Counted from the first letter of the stretch, positions 1 through 15,007 are shown. The stretch is 53,340 bases of DNA from Chromera velia (GCA_018398765.1 JAHBMJ010004128.1:30001-83340); one strand, 5' to 3'. The notes: generated by a model from the letters alone, not told the origin. Made by a program: numbers and translations.

Positions 1-3000
1 AGAGCTACCATTTCTGCATCTCTGAAGAATTTGGATCTCTCTAGTAAGTCCTTCCGGCCGTCCGTCTGTCTTATTCCTCCCCTTGATTCGAAGGGATTTG
101 AATATTCACACCTACACGATCTTCTGTTGTCCTCCGGTCCCACATGCACTGTCTTTCAGTAATTGCTGCTCTTTCTCTCTCTGGGTTTGCGTGTTTGTTT
201 TAATTCTCTGCTCGCTTGACAGCCTGGTGGTCTCCTCTCAGCCGCGCGGTGGCTTACACCAAAAAAGGACTGCACGTGGCTGGAAAGACTCGATCTGTTC
301 GTGTAGTTAGAAGGACAAGGAGCGCGTTCTGCATCGAGAGAAAGAAAAATCGTTCCCTCCCTCCAAATCTTGTCTGTCAATCTGTACACACTGTTTTCTT
401 TCTGTCTTTTCAATCATTATTATGTCTGTCTGTCTGTCTGTCTGTCTGTACAGAAAAGAATGAAGAAAGAGAAAAAAGGAAAGAAAAGACGATGTAGTCT
501 GTCTGTCTGTGTGCAGAATGTGACCTGAGCGACCGTGCTGGGGGGACCCTCCTTCACTCTCTTCCTTCCTCTCTGGAGTGCTTGAATTTGAACGGTGGGT
601 GGGTGAATTTATTCCGTGAAGATCATTTTTTCTCTTTGATTGTTGCCCTTTCCCCCCTGTTTGTGATCGAACAGTCTGTCTAGCAGACGCAAGGAAGGAA
701 CTGTCCTCCATCGAGCCCTCACTCCTCCTCCTCTTTCGACCGAACGAATTCAGACTGAGCGCCCCGAAAAGAATCTTCCAAATCGATTCCACTTCCTGCT
801 CTCCACAACATCTGGATCTGCATGAAAGAAAATGTCTCAGAAAGGCTTCCGCGCGCCTCCTTCGTCGTTCCCTTCGCCGTTTCTCATCTTCTTCTTGCGC
901 TATATTCGACCCTTCCTCCGTTATTGGTTGGTTTTCTTTCTCAGGAGTATCTCCTCATGTTTTCCCTTGCTCCATAGCACTGTCGATATTGTTGTCTCGC
1001 TTCCTTCATCTCTCTGTGGCACACTCAGATTCGCAGCCCTCCTGTCGCTTTACTCTTGGTGATCTTCCTTCGTGCATGGATGCAGAGAACCGACTCCGGT
1101 CGCTAAGCATGGAAGCTCTCAGGTCTGCTCTCAGCGAGGGTTCCATCCCGAAGCTTTTGAGTCTGGACGTCAGCAACAACCCTCTGGGCCCCTCCGGAGT
1201 GTCCACCCTGGCTGGCGGGCTGTCCGGTTCTGAAGGGGCACTTCCCCTGCAGACACTGAAGCTAAGCAAGACAGCAGCCAAGGCAGAGGGGGTGAAGGCG
1301 CTTAGCGCGTCTTTCAGAAACGGGAAAGCGCCTTTCATTCAGGTGCTGGACTTGGGGGGCAATGACATGAGGGCAGAGGGTGTGGGGTGGTTGGCGGGGG
1401 CGGTGGGGGAAGGGGCCCTGTCGGCCCTCAAGGTCCTCATTTTGAAGGAGAATAACATTGCGAAGAAATCCGAAGGTGGGAACAGCAATGAGGAGGATGG
1501 GGGGTGGGATTTCGGTGGTTTGACTGCTTTGTTTGCGAATGAGTTTCCTTCCTTGCATGAGTTGGACTTGAGTGACAATGAGCTTGATGATCACTCAGAT
1601 GACAGCGGGGGGGCCTCAATGATCGGTGAGGCGTTGGAGGGGGGACGGTTGGGGGCAGTGCGCAAACTGAACCTTGCTCGCACCGGGCTCAGTGAGATAG
1701 ATTTGTCTGCCGTCTTTGATTCCCTAGCCACCGGACTGACCCCTCATCTTGAATGCTTTCTATCTCCGAAACTCAGTACGTGGACAAGTCAGGCGCTAGC
1801 CTCTTCGTTGGATTCTGGTCACCTTTCACAGCTGAAGGAGTTGTGGTTGAATGACAGCGAGTCGGAGGGGTTGAATGTTGTTATGCGCAGCATTGCGAGC
1901 GGCCATGCTTCTTCTTTAAGTACACTGAAGATTGAGAGCGAATACATAGAGGAAGGGGACTTGGATGAGATTTTGGGGGGGGTAACAGAGGGGTTGAAGG
2001 AAGAAAAGCTTGGGTCGCTAGAAGATTTGGATTTGAACGTTGCGAGCGGTGGGGTGTCGCCGGAGGTTCTTCGTGATTTTGGAAGGAGCCTAGGGGCAGG
2101 GAAGGCCTCATCGTCTTTGCGAAAACTGTCGTTGTCCTGGTTTGATGACCGTACGGGTGGGGGGGTAGCGGCACTAGCACAAGGACTAGGCTCGGGGAGC
2201 CTAGGGTCCCTCGAGCATCTGTCTCTCAGCGCATGGTGTGGGAGTCGGGAGGGTTGCAGGGAGCTGGGGGGAGTGTTGAGCGCAGGAAACGTGCCCTCCC
2301 TTCGATTTCTAGACGTAAGTTCTATTCAAGACAACACTTTTCTCTGTTTGTTTGAGGGATTTGGTGAGAGATGTCTCTCTCCCGAGGTGGTTGTTGAGAT
2401 TCGTATGCCAAGGAATCCATTCATTCGTGAGGATGACTTGGTTCACATTAATACTGGCAGAATGATGGCAGACGTCATTCGTGCCGGTAAGATCCCTCGC
2501 CTCCGAAAGATAGTTTGTGAAGGGGCGGGAAGTGGGCCCATTGATTGCGATGGCGCTCGGATGTTTGGTGAGTCCTTGACTTACAGGGAGAGGGGTGTGG
2601 GTGCGTCTGGAGCTGCATCTGCTTGCCTTCCGTTTTTTGAAGAGTTGGATTTTACCCGTTGTTTTGTAGGCATAGAAGGTCCAGCAGGAGGTGAGGCAAG
2701 TTTGTTACGCGGTATTGTTTCAGGTGGGGGACTGCTCCCCTCCCTCCACACACTTCGCATTGGCAGGGACCCTGAATTCTCTGAGGACCCTCCGAATGTG
2801 GGGGTCCCTGTGGCTCACGCCCTTGCAGATTGCATCTCAAAGGCCAAGTTCCCTTCCCTTCGTAGTTTGCGTTTTCCTTCTCCGTCCATTGGCCATGCCG
2901 GCATGCAAGCGCTGACGCACGCATTGTGCTCACCCCATGCAAAGATTCTGCGGAGTCTGTCGGTAAATATCGGTTCGGAAGCCGAGGTTGCTTCTGTATC

Positions 3001-3499
3001 TGCATTGTCGGTTGCATTGAGTTTTGGGCAGTTGAATGGTCTTCAAGAGCTGACGTTGCATGGTGACCTCTTTTCGGAGGGCCTCTCTGCTCTGAGCGTT
3101 GGGGTGGCTAGTGGGAATCTGCGATGCCTTCGTTCTCTCGAGTTGCCCGACGCATTCCTTGGAAAAGATGAAGGGACACGTGCTCTCTGTCAGGCTCTGT
3201 CTGCCGAGCACACGCCAGACTTACGGTGTTTGTCCTTGGGCCGTGTGGATGACGCCAGTTTGAAGACGTTTGCCAAAGAGTGGGTCGATAGAGACCCCCC
3301 GCCTTTAGAGAAACTGGACCTGTGGGGTGGGTCCTCAGTGGGAGATGACGGGTTAGTGGCATTGGCCTCCTTGGCAGAGACAGGTCGGCTCCCTTTCTTG
3401 AGTTATCTCAAAGTGAAGTTACATGGCGCTCCCGCAAAGAAGAGCGTCATTGCAATGCTGAAAGCAGTCTTCCCAAATAACGTAAACGTTAACGATTGA
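1..3499 (+). CDS. Leucine-rich repeat protein, 3' part (two exons, 5' end outside window)
   Basis: Exons 1-43 and 1086-3499, with stop TGA at 3497-3499. Intron 44-1085 starts GTAAGT and ends TGCAG. Joining the exons rebuilds the repeat core LKNLDLSKNRLRSL, which is split by the intron, so the splice is well supported. The remaining 800 or so residues are ribonuclease-inhibitor-type repeats of about 28-35 residues, with LDVSNNPLG, LDLGGND, LILKENNI and LDLSDNEL as clear units; many later repeats are degenerate. No kinase, NACHT or membrane segment follows, and the protein ends shortly after the last repeat. LRR proteins of this type are protein-binding scaffolds; the partner cannot be read from sequence. 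The ATG codons near 989 and 1076 lie in the intron or at its end and are not the start. The true N-terminus is upstream of the window. Confidence 0.88.
44..1085 (+). other. Intron of the LRR gene
   Basis: A 1,042-bp intron rich in CTGT and TTCT repeats, including a CTGT array at 422-450. Open frames inside it are low-complexity and I treat them as non-coding. Confidence 0.8.
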
Positions 3500-4370
3500 A
3501 TCTGGTGCGTGCTTTAATTGATTCAAAAAAACGTTAGAAAAAACATGTAGGCCAATTCATGCCGCCCTCTTGAATTGAAATTATTTTAAGAACATATAAA
3601 ACACCCTGGGTACTAAACAATTTCGGCTAGCAATTTAGGTCAAAACAAGCTGGGTAAAAACTAGAGTAAAAAGGTAGTATACATATATTTATCCAGATTA
3701 ATCCAGCGGGAAGGCCCTAGGGCGGAACATATCAATCAATCAATCAAAATCAATCAATCCAGATTATAAACTACATATTTATGCGTCGTACTTGTACCAC
3801 TGTATATAAATATAGCACTGTATGTTCATCATTATCATTATCGTATGATTATCGTACGTCGCTATATTTATCAACTTATGAATTTTTATATTAGAATTTC
3901 TTCTGTTATACCTAGAGTTTGAGTTGACCATCGGATTTTTCATCATTTTTGAGTCAGTCTGATTAGAGCGCATCTTTCAAGGCATCTTTGATAAAGGACA
4001 CTAGAAATGACACTAGCACTACTAGCACTGACATTTTTCGTATTAAAGTCATTCATGACTCTATAGATTCGTGTCTCGACACTCCATACTAAAGTCATTC
4101 AGATTCGTTCCTCTTCGTTTGCAAGACATTTTAATTCAGTAATCACCATAATCGCAAGGATTTTCTTGCGCGCATGCCGGGGTCACGACGGAGTGATAAA
4201 TTGTTTGGAGATCCTGTGAGTAAGAGACACAAATGCACAATCAAACCAATGCGGGGCACTCGTGATACAGGTCTTGCATATCAGATGGAACTGAAGCTCT
4301 CGACCATCAATCGCATCGTTTCGCTTTCATTAACCTGACCAATGAAAAGAGAAAAATGAGCATGCATGGA
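3500..4370. other. AT-rich spacer between convergent genes
   Basis: Base composition drops sharply to AT-rich right after the LRR stop and recovers near 4370. The only structure I see is the 41-bp element at 3706-3746, followed by further ATCAATCA repeats. No coding segment is supported. It presumably holds the 3' ends of both flanking genes. Confidence 0.6.
3706..3746 (+). repeat. 41-bp conserved 3' intergenic element, copy 1
   Basis: Begins GCGGGAAGGCCCTAGGG and runs into a tetranucleotide ATCA tract. The reverse complement of the same 41 bases occurs at 36438-36478 with one mismatch (C/T at position 18). Both copies lie 120-210 bp downstream of a stop codon, in AT-rich convergent spacers. 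It could be a dispersed repeat such as a MITE or SINE end, or a shared 3'-end signal. Confidence 0.75.
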
Positions 4371-4733
4371 CGTCTATGTGCGCACCATAATTAAAACTCT
4401 TTCCCCATCAAATTGAATTGATGATCTGATCGAATTGAAACACGAAACTGAATTCGACTTTCCCTCTGTTTGAATTCGTGTGTGTGGTGAGACAGTAACC
4501 CGTGCGTGCACCTTTCCTCTGTGCCTTCGCTTTCTCTTATTCGTTCTCTCTCTCTCTCTCTCTCTCTCCCTCTCTTTTTTTTCACAAACGCGCAACGAGA
4601 GGAAGGCCGCTGTGCTGCCAGCCAGCACCGACACGCCCCTCTCGCCGGAAGAAGCCCGAGCCCCTGCACGCACACACACACATACATGCACATGTACACA
4701 AACATGAGCACACACGCACACAGAGGAAGAGAG

Positions 4734-4774
<41 letters not shown>

Positions 4775-4884
4775 CACCCAGAAAGAGAGAAAGAGAGACG
4801 GAGAGAGAGAACGAGACAGACCCCCCCACCCGCCCACCCACCCACCTGGACAGCGACAGGTCTTCTCCGATATGGGAACCTGAC

Positions 4885-5860
4885 CCTCCTTCTCTTCTGA
4901 ACTCCTTCAGCTTGTCACAGAAGACCTGTATGACAAAATCCGCGCACAAGGTTGACACAAAGGCGAAGAAAGAAGATCTTACGTCTAACGCATCCTTGCA
5001 AACACACAGATGACCTATCGTATTGCATGCAGTGCGCCTGCATAAACCCCCCCGCAAAAAACAAAAAGAGGGAGAATAACAAAGGGCTGGCTGCTCACAG
5101 ACTCAACAAACAAAAACATCGGTCGATCCACTGAAGGAACGAAGACACATCCATCCATAATCAATGCAAAGTCTCTCTCTGTCTGTGTCCATGGCTATTC
5201 TCTCCTCTCCGTCACGTTCTGATTCGATCAGAGAGAGCACACAGACCCAAACACATCCAATTAACCCTCTGTTTCCCGCCCCTCCCCCCCTCCCCACCCA
5301 CCCACCCGCAGGTTCTCCTCCTGTCTGTAGACCCCCGACAGGCCCAGACGGAGGCCCTCATCTTTCACGAATTGCTGAGCAACGCCTCCTCGAGACTGCA
5401 CACACATCATGCAACAAACAGCAAGAACCACCAGAACAAGAACGCAAGTGTATCTATCAGATCCATGCAGCAAAGAGTCCGTTAGAGCTAGGAGAGGGAG
5501 GAGAAAGGAAAAGAAAACTTCAGGTCACCACTCTCATGCTTCAGAAAAATACTCGAGAGCGAATCTGGGGGACAGAAAAATGGTCGACAGGCAGGCAGAA
5601 GCACAAAATAGAAAATGAAATAGAATCACTGCTTTTTTGAATCATTTGAGGCTAGGAGAGCCGACCCAGAAGCCATCGGACCTCCACAACAGCCCCCACC
5701 CCTATTTTGTCTCTCTGACAGGCACACCCACCCACTCACTGACCCGCAGATTCCTCTCGCGGGCCCGTGCAAATGCAGCGCCTGCCAAGGGAACCTGCAT
5801 AGACGAGCCTCTACACACATTTTCTTTCTTCTTACGCTTCTTTTCTCTCTATTACTCTTC

Positions 5861-5913
<53 letters not shown>

Positions 5914-5957
5914 TTCCTTACACACGCACTTACTTACACACGCACACACACACACAC

Positions 5958-5997
<40 letters not shown>

Positions 5998-6053
5998 CCT
6001 TACACACGCACTTACACACACACACACATACACACACGCACACACACATACAT

Positions 6054-6088
<35 letters not shown>

Positions 6089-6105
6089 TACACACTTACA
6101 CACAC

Positions 6106-6144
<39 letters not shown>

Positions 6145-9067
6145 TTACACCATCTGCACAGAGACACAAATGCCTTCTAGAAGCATGCGCATACAAAAAA
6201 AGACAATCTTCTGAGCACAAAATGAAACAAACACATACGGACGCTCAAGCGCATGCCAACAAAGCGAAGCACCAGGAGGGGCAGACTAGGCATGAAAAGA
6301 GAAAGTCAGCACCAGATTGATTACCCCCGGCCGCAAACACAAAAAACAAAAAAGGCATCACTGCGGAAGACGAAGTCCATTGAGGAGGGGAGGCATCAAT
6401 CAATGAGGGGAAGAAAAAAAGAAACTTTCGCGCGGCATGCGCGCTGTTGTCCATGCCAGTCTCCAGATAGGTCGGGGGAATGAATTTCATCATCCTCGTG
6501 AAAGAATGACCAACCTCTGCGGGTCTGTTTTCCATCCCCTCTCCTCTCTCCTCCCTGCTGCTACTACTACTACTTGCCCCCCTGTCCCTGTCGATCCTCT
6601 TCCTGATGTCCTCAAACTCCAAAACCCCCAAGTCCACAAAGGCGTCGAGGCCGAATTTTAGAGAGGGAATGATCACGCTCTCCTCAAAACTCTGCGGCAG
6701 GTAAATTAAGTGAGCACAGACAGTCAACGAAAAGATGTCCTTTCAAAGTAAAGAAGAAAAGTAACTTAGGACAATTCAGGAAGGGAACACACGGAGCAAC
6801 CTGCAAAAAAAAACGATCGAGGGACTTGTGCACGAATTTCCTTCAGTCACTTTTCCTTTCGCCTACTCCCTGCCTTTCACACCGTTCGACAATTGATCTT
6901 TGTTGTACAGACATGCAGGCTAAGTCCTCAATGAACGCCTGGGCAAGCAGGCAAAACATGAATCACTCTCTTTCTGACATGCATGCACGCATGCTGACCC
7001 ACCCACCCACCCACCCCCCCAACCGACACACCGACCACAGCGCGTTCTGCCAGCAGCCTCTCCCCAAGGAACTGCGCGTGTCCGACCAGCCTCCGGGCAC
7101 TCATCAGGTTCCCCTCCCCCCAGACTTCCCACCCTGTCCCTGCCCCCTCAACCAATTGACCCGTCGGTGCACCCTGCCCCCCTCCCCTCAAAGTCAGACC
7201 ACCGAGAATCGCCAAACCCCCCCCTGGCACACCCCTCGAGGGTTTCGGTAGACGCCGTGGCTGCAGATGGGGGGAATTAAAGCCACAAAATTGAATTTTG
7301 ACTGACCACAAGAAAAGAAATAACGTCTTTCTCTGAGGAAGGCAGCCTGCAGCAAAGTTCTCTCCCTTTCCGCCGGCCAGCCCAGTAGAACGAACAGCAA
7401 CGTCCCTTTTGAAGACCGAACAGGTCTGACCGGATTTCCTTCTGTCAGTCTCTCTCTCTTTCTCTCGTGTCTGTCTGTGTGCGAGAGAGAGAGCCGTTGT
7501 TTTTGTTTTTTTAGTTTCTTTCTTCATGTCTCTCGCGCTCACTTCGTTCTTCACAAAGTCTCTGACCAACCCAAGTCTCTGTATGTACCCCCCCCTTGAT
7601 TGCACCTTCCCTGCATGCATGCTCTAAAACCCCCGGGATTCCCTACCTAAGTGCATCCCTGGGTGCCCGACAGTCTGCTTCTTTTTTTGGCGCTTCGTGT
7701 GTCTGCCTGTCTGTCTGTCTGTGCAGAGAGAGAGAGAGACTGACTGACCAAAAGGGACCGCAGAGAGACGGCAGCGAGCCAGTAGGACTCCGCGAGAGGC
7801 CACGCGAAGGAGAGGAGCAGCGCGGCTCTCCCCCCTCCTGCAGAACTCAAAAAAAAAAAAAAAACACAAAAACAAACAAACCAATGTACTCACATACAAC
7901 CACACGGCTGAGGAGAATTCAAATTCCATTCCACTAGAGGAATGCATTGACAATCAAATGCAAAAGGCCCACAACGGAGTCTGCTCGCACATACACAAAA
8001 ATGACGGAAGGAACAAGGAAAAAGGGGGGGCGAAAGGAACGAAGACCGAGCGAGGAGCGCAGAATGCGGATGGATAGAAAAAGAACAGAAAGAAAGCACC
8101 CCCTTGATCGAGAGACAAGACTCAAAGCTGGACACAGAGAGCGAGGAGACACGAGAGACAGAAAGAAAGAAAGAAAGACTCATTCCACCCGCCCAAGATG
8201 CCGCATGCCGACCTTCTTGTGCGAATCTTATGTTGCCACTCCCCTCCGTTCTCTCCAGAGTTTCGTTCACCTCCTGCATGCATTCAATTGGACGGGCAAG
8301 GGGGGGGCAGATGAAATCAGGAACGGAGCGATGGATGACAAAAGAGACTGATCACAACCAAGAGGCAAGCCAAGGCAAGGGAGGGCGAAGAGAGGCGAAG
8401 AACTAACACAAGCATCCAAAGAGAAATAAGAATAATCCGTGTCAATTGCCACTCAGCAGCACAATAGAGAGAAAGGACCAAAGATCGTTTGTGCTTTTTG
8501 GAAAAAAGTAACGAGAAAACTTCAAGATGTCCTCTGAAAGATACATGTCGAACGACCGGAATCAAAGCTGCAAGAAGCAGTGCAAGAAAGAAGAAGGCAG
8601 AAAGAGGAAGAGAGACAAATTTTCGGAAGCAGCCCATGCATCGATAGAGCTCTGACCGACCCACCATTCGAGCAAGCACAGACACGCCCCCGTCTGTGTG
8701 CTCAAACAGTCGATTTCTGCAGACACGCACACAAACAAACAAGCACACAGAGACGAAACGCATGCAACAAAGAAATGAACAATGAACGAAGCGATCTCTC
8801 TCAACATATCAGCATGCCCAGCAACACTTCTAGAAGAAAGATAGAGAGAAAGAGAACGACACATTTATTTTAGTTCCAATGCCCCCCCACGCATCCACAC
8901 ACCGACCCACCCGCTCAGCGGAGACGGAGGGAGTACAGACTTTTAGTTTCGCACTCAAGTCGATAGGCAGGCAGACAGGCAGGCAGGCAGGCAGGCAGGC
9001 AAGCAGGTGACCAGCCGATCGATGCACAAACAAACAAACTACTATCGAGGGTCTCTCTCTCTTTCTT

Positions 9068-9100
<33 letters not shown>

Positions 9101-9667
9101 TTCCGTCTGTCTGTCTATCTGTCTGACCTGTACACCCACTCCTTCGAGAACAGTCTGGAGAGAAACACGGCCCTCTCCATCACGGCCCCCGGAGGAACGC
9201 CGCTAGTCCATGCGTGGTCGTGTCCGAAGGAATGGAGGGCGGCGGCAACGCATGCCTGCATATGTACAAAAAAGGCTCTTGATTTATGAACTCGAATACG
9301 ACACAACCACACCCGAAAAAATACAGGGTGATGGAACAGCTAGAGGTGGAGAGAGAGACGCGTGCACACACTCACTCCCGCAAAATCAGCAGCAAAACCA
9401 GACACCCGGCCGGTTGGTTTTTCTGTCACCCGACCGACCTCGTTTGCAAAGAGCGGTACCAGAGCGTTTCTGTAGCTGCACAGTGCAATCAAATTGCGTT
9501 GCTTCTCGGGACTTGACAAGGAGAGGCTCCGTGCTGTGGCTGCCCTGTCTTCTCCCCCCGTGCCTCCTTTCCCCCCTTGAGACGGCCTCTCCCGTGATCC
9601 TTTCAAGAGAACGAAGCTCTGGATTGCGTCTCTCCGTATCGCGACAAGCTGCACGCACACGCACACA

Positions 9668-9754
<87 letters not shown>

Positions 9755-12700
9755 GGAGAGAGGGAGAGAGGGAGAGAGGGAGAGAGGGAGAGAGAGGCGA
9801 CACAGGCAGGTTCACTGAGGCCATGCAGATGAAGAAGAAACCCAATGTGACCCTCTGCGAGACGAAAATGTGCGAGGGAGGATGAGGATATGTGAATCCT
9901 ACTTCTCTTTAAAAAATCTTCATATTGTGGATTTTGGTGATATCTTTGCGCAGAGCTTTGTTTTCATTCTGCTCTCCGGTTGTGTTCTGCCGCAAAAGAT
10001 CGGAAACAGAACACAAGCAGGTGTAAAGGAGGAAGAAACAACAAGCATTCAGAGATCCCACCAGACCGCGAGGGAGAGACAAATCGAAAATTGCATGAAA
10101 GCCACAGACTTCTTCCTAGCCTATATCGCAGTCGCGCAGTCTGCCTGTGTATCTATCTGTCAACCTACCCCCCGCCCCACCTCTGCCAGATGCACCCTGC
10201 ACGCGGTCTCCACCTCGTCGTCGAACCTCTCACTTGCCGAGTCTTCTCTCCACTGCCCCCCCACCCGCCCACCACGAGAGACCACCTCCGCATGCAGCCA
10301 ACGGCACACACCCGCAAGGAGGTCCAGAGCCACACCGCCTCGATGCATCAGAAGCGCACACGCGACTAAGTGGACCACATGGAAAACCTGCAGCAGCAGC
10401 ACATACACGCACAAGAACGGCGGATACTTGTTGTTGTAAACCGACATGTAGATGCCGAAAGACATCAATGGGCCGGCAGAAAGACTAAATCGTCTTTTCT
10501 TTACTTCGCTTTTTCCGAATCGCAGACAGACAGACAGACAGACAGACAGACGGCGCTTTCTTCCATTTCCATTTTGCCCTTGACTCAATCATAGAAGAGG
10601 AATCAAACAAAGAAATTTAGTGTCTCTAAGAGACTGCATGAAGAGAACCAAACTGCAAACACGCGACCAATGAGAACGAACCCCCACCGCTTCTACAGGA
10701 TAAACCAACCACACAACCGCCAGACGGACAGACAGACCGACCATTCCCTCCCCAAGTCTGCACACAGTCTCCCATGCGACAGAGTCCACCACCTGTCTCC
10801 GGAAGTCCTCCGAGTCGAATTCGGGAAGGAACGAGAGAGAATGGGAGTGCGTGGATGACCCCCTCGGGTCGCTTTGGCTCATCTGGTGTGCCTCTCCGCT
10901 TGCTGAAGTGGAAGGAGAAGCAGATGAGGACGCAGAAGAGGAAGAGGAAGTGCCTTTGGTCGCACAAACAGAAGAGGAAGGAGAAGGAGCGATCGGGGGC
11001 ATCAGCGCCCTCTGTTCCCCCTTCCATTCTGGTGACGAGGAGGATGAATGAGGGGCTTCCCGCCCTTCTTTGCCAGCCTCCAGTGCTCGCAGAGATTCTT
11101 CTGTGGGGCGGGCAAAGGAGCCTATATCCTTTTCCTGTCCCTCCATTCTGTCCGAGGCCATGGCTGGAAGGGCAGACGTGCGAGGCACAGGCCCTGACCT
11201 GCCTTGTCCCCTCATTTGATCGGCATATGCGCGGACGGAAATCGGGTCCCCGAAGACCAGGTTCACCTTCCCGTAGTTTGTACTGAGATGAGATGAGATG
11301 AAATCAGACAGGGGGCAGGGGGCAGGGACAGAGGGAGGGAGGGAGGGAGGGAGGGAGGGAAGGGGGTGACGCGAAGAGTATCAGAAGAACAATGCTTACT
11401 TGTCGAGCAACCAGTGACTGCAATAAGTTTAGAAGCAACAGGAACCAGGCGAAAAACTGTTGCGGCCCCTTTTCGTTCCTTTCTTTTCTTCGATGAGAAG
11501 GATGACACACGACGGCTACCGGGTTCAGCCAACCAGTCAGAAAACTTGAGAGAAGAGAGGAAAAGAGAGAGAGACAGAGACAGACAGAGAGAGAGAGGGA
11601 GTGGAGGAATTCCGTGCAGGGGTGGTCACCCCCCCATATCCCCCCATGCAGCTAGGTCGGTGGCACACTCGACGTACTCCCTCTGCCTCCCTTTGGGTAC
11701 GTGTCATTTTTGGTGTGCCTTTCTGTCGAACGAAAACATCCCATCCCCATCGCATTGCCGAGACCAAAGTCTTTAAGCTGGAAAGATGATTGACGTACTC
11801 TTTTGCTGCCTGCCTGCCTGCCTGCCTGACCGATCCCCCCTCGGACCCACCCACCCACCCACCGACCTCAAAGCCGAGCGGGCCCGGAGAATTCTCAAGA
11901 AGGACTCCTTCACCTGCATGCTCGCATGAATGAACGAGAGGATGCAGTGGGGACAAGATTGAAAGTGCAGACCAATTATTGGTGTCGCAGCAGAAATCAT
12001 GATCAAACAAGGGCGATATGCCTGTTCTCGCTCAAAAGAGACTCTTCACCTGCATGACTGTGGAAACACTGGAACGACAATTTGGATCATCAAACTTCTA
12101 CCACCTCGATTTGTGAGTTCGAGAGAAGAAAGAGAACATTCGACGCGGCAATGCGAACAAAAAGTAAAACAAACGCAGATCTTCAGCGCCCCCCCACCTT
12201 CTTTTCTCCCAGAAGCTCTCGAGGAAAGGACTGGTCTTCCAATATCCTCTCGTAGCTGATCGAAATCGGAACCTGCTCGCACATTCACTTCAATTCATTC
12301 AATACAGGCAGGCAGGCAGGAAGGCAGGCGAGCAGAAAGAGAAGAGAAAGATGACGATCGAGTCATTACGAATAAGCCCATAGATCCAGACGGACGGAGA
12401 GGCAGACAGACAGACTGAAAAAAAGCGAAAGAGAGCCTGCCTGCCAGCCAGAGCCATACCCCACATCTATCAAGACAGACACGCACATACGCACCCACCC
12501 CACACCATTCCCTGCTCTGTCCGTCCTGCTCGCCCTTCAAATCTGGAAGGAAGGAAGGAAGGAAGGAAGGCTGCTGCAACGATGAACTGACTGACCAGCT
12601 GAACGTCTGGCACCTCCCCGGAGAAGAGGAGGTCGAGGGCCATGGCCAGAAGTCCTGCACATCCACGCATGCATAAACACACACACAGACAAATAGATAG

Positions 12701-14949
12701 GAAAGCATGCACGGACACACACACAGGGAGAGATGGGGAAGAGAAAAAGCGGAGAGACGGAAGCATTCAGAACCAGGCCCCTCAAGTTGGCCGGATCTTC
12801 TGTCTGTGTACGCACTTGGATCAAGTGGAAGTCTCACATGAGACATGCAGAGAAGAACAGGGGGTCGATGGGTGTCAATCAATTGGGAGGTTGGAAGCGA
12901 ACAAAGAAGAGCGGGGTGAACGAAGGCTTTGCGAGGTGCAAGAAAAAGGTGAAAAAGAAAGAAGAAAAAATCTGTCTATTCGTGACTGACCCTTCTTGGG
13001 CTCCAGCAGCAGCCCGGTGCGGCTTCTAGTGCCTTCAAGGAAAAATTCGATCACGCCGTGACTTCTGCAAAAATGTGGGAAAGATTTGAAAGGGGCAAAA
13101 CAGATGAAGGAAGAGTGGGCGTCCACTTCAGGAGAAATCGAAGAGAGGAAGGGAAGGGAAGGGAAGGGAAGGGCCTCACAGTGCGTCCTTCGTGCTATCT
13201 CTTTTCTTTTCTCAATCCAATCATCCATTCCTTCGATCATGAATTTTTTGTTTCTGTTCTTTTTTTGCCTTGTGCGCATTCTTCTGCCTCCATTCGCGAC
13301 TCTCCCCCACCACCCCAAATACACACTCACTTTGTGATCTCCTTGAAATACTCCCTCAAGATGACGGGGTAGAGGTCTGAGTCGTCCTCGTGGAGTTTTC
13401 TCCGAATGAAGAACGCTCCTGCAGGAGGGAGACACAGGAAATGACAGAGAGAAAAGTGGCAGTGCAGGTAAGCAGGAAGGCAACGGGAGAGGAGGGATAC
13501 AAAAACAGTAACACAGACAGACACAACTGTCGACATAGATGAAAGTAGAAAAAAAAACACGGGTGACAATAAACACAACCGTTCCGCGGAACCTGTTCAC
13601 ATCATTGTCTGCGATTTCATTCCATTCGCGTGCGCTGAAAAGACAGAAAGTGGGGAGGGGAAGGACATGCAGCCACATGTGCAGAATCTGCACCGAAAAC
13701 ACCCACAGACAGACCGACAGACAGACAGACAGACAGACAGACTGACAGACAGACAGACTGACAGACAGACACCCACAGACTGACCAGATGCCCTGAGGAC
13801 ATAATTGATCAATCCGATCTTCGCGAATTCCTCTCCGGCAGCGATCAGAGGGATCTTGCAGTCGTACGCGAAGGCGATCAGGGACACGAGGAGGAAGTCC
13901 AGGTAGGAGCGGTGGGAGGGGAGGAGCAGCACGGGGCCGTAAGTCTTGATGTCGCTCTGGACTTTTCTGCAACCATCCATCCAGACAATAGAAGCGGGAG
14001 GAAGAAAAGAGGGGATGCGTGGGATGACAGACAGAGAGAGAGAGAGAGACTCTATCCCGTGTGCTAGAGAGCCATCAAAAAGAACGGGTAGACAATCAAA
14101 GCACGTAATTGACAGCGACTTTAATTCTCCTTTCCTTTCCAGTCTCGCACTTGTGATTTCGTTGTCTGACCCCGTGAAGAAGAAGGAAGTCCAACAAAAA
14201 GGACAACGGGTATGTGAAGATATTGACGCCAAAAGCCCCTCTAGCTGAGACCTTGCATGCACACAATCGATCTATGAACCCAATCAGTCAGTGCGTTTCA
14301 GCTGCCCACTTTTACACTTACGTGCACGTTATAAGAGAAGACGCGCGCTGCATCCACCCTCTCTGTGGAACACAAACGAATGGGTTCTTGTTACAGCAAC
14401 AGATGAAAGAAAGGTAAAAGAACCGACTCACCGAAATTTTTCGATCTGCCGAGGGTCGACAGTCACCCTCTCGAACACGCGGTTGCAGACCTGCACAAAC
14501 CAGCACCCACGTGCGTGCGTTTGCTTTCAGAAAGAATTTTTGTGATAGAACGGAGGGAGCAGCAAGGGAAATCAACGCACTCGATCTATTCCCTGTCTGA
14601 TCGACTGACTAGGTTACTCATATCACTCTCTGGAATATTCTCTGACGCAGTGGCCACTACCTAAGTGACTGACTGACCGACCGACCTGCATGAGGAAGAA
14701 TCCGAATCCTCTGAGGGTGGGCATGGAGAATTGTGCTGCCATCTGTCCAAGAAATTTCCTCGTGTCTCCGTTGAGACGTCGTCTGATTTCCTCCACGCTT
14801 TCTCTCTGTCTTCTCTCTTTCTCCTTGCCCCCCATCTTGGCCAGTCTCTTGTCCTGAGTGGAGGACGGGCCGTGGGCCTCTGCCTCGGCTTTCGCGGCAG
14901 TCGCAGTGGCGCTCTTCTCAATTAAGTCGCGGATCTGTGGACACACACA

Positions 14950-15007
<58 letters not shown>

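Noticed and set aside
989-1085. LRR gene starting at an ATG near 989 or 1076
   Set aside because: Splicing 43 to 1086 restores an LRR core exactly, so this stretch is intron.
4374-4837. Extension of the FAR-acyltransferase C-terminus through Ser/Leu/Cys and Arg/Glu repeats
   Set aside because: Follows CT/CA/GA microsatellites; a stop or final exon could not be fixed, so the gene end was left open.
5637-6320. Long plus-strand frame encoding a Thr-His repeat protein
   Set aside because: Made entirely by CA/CT dinucleotide repeats inside an intron of the minus-strand gene; no splice or domain support.
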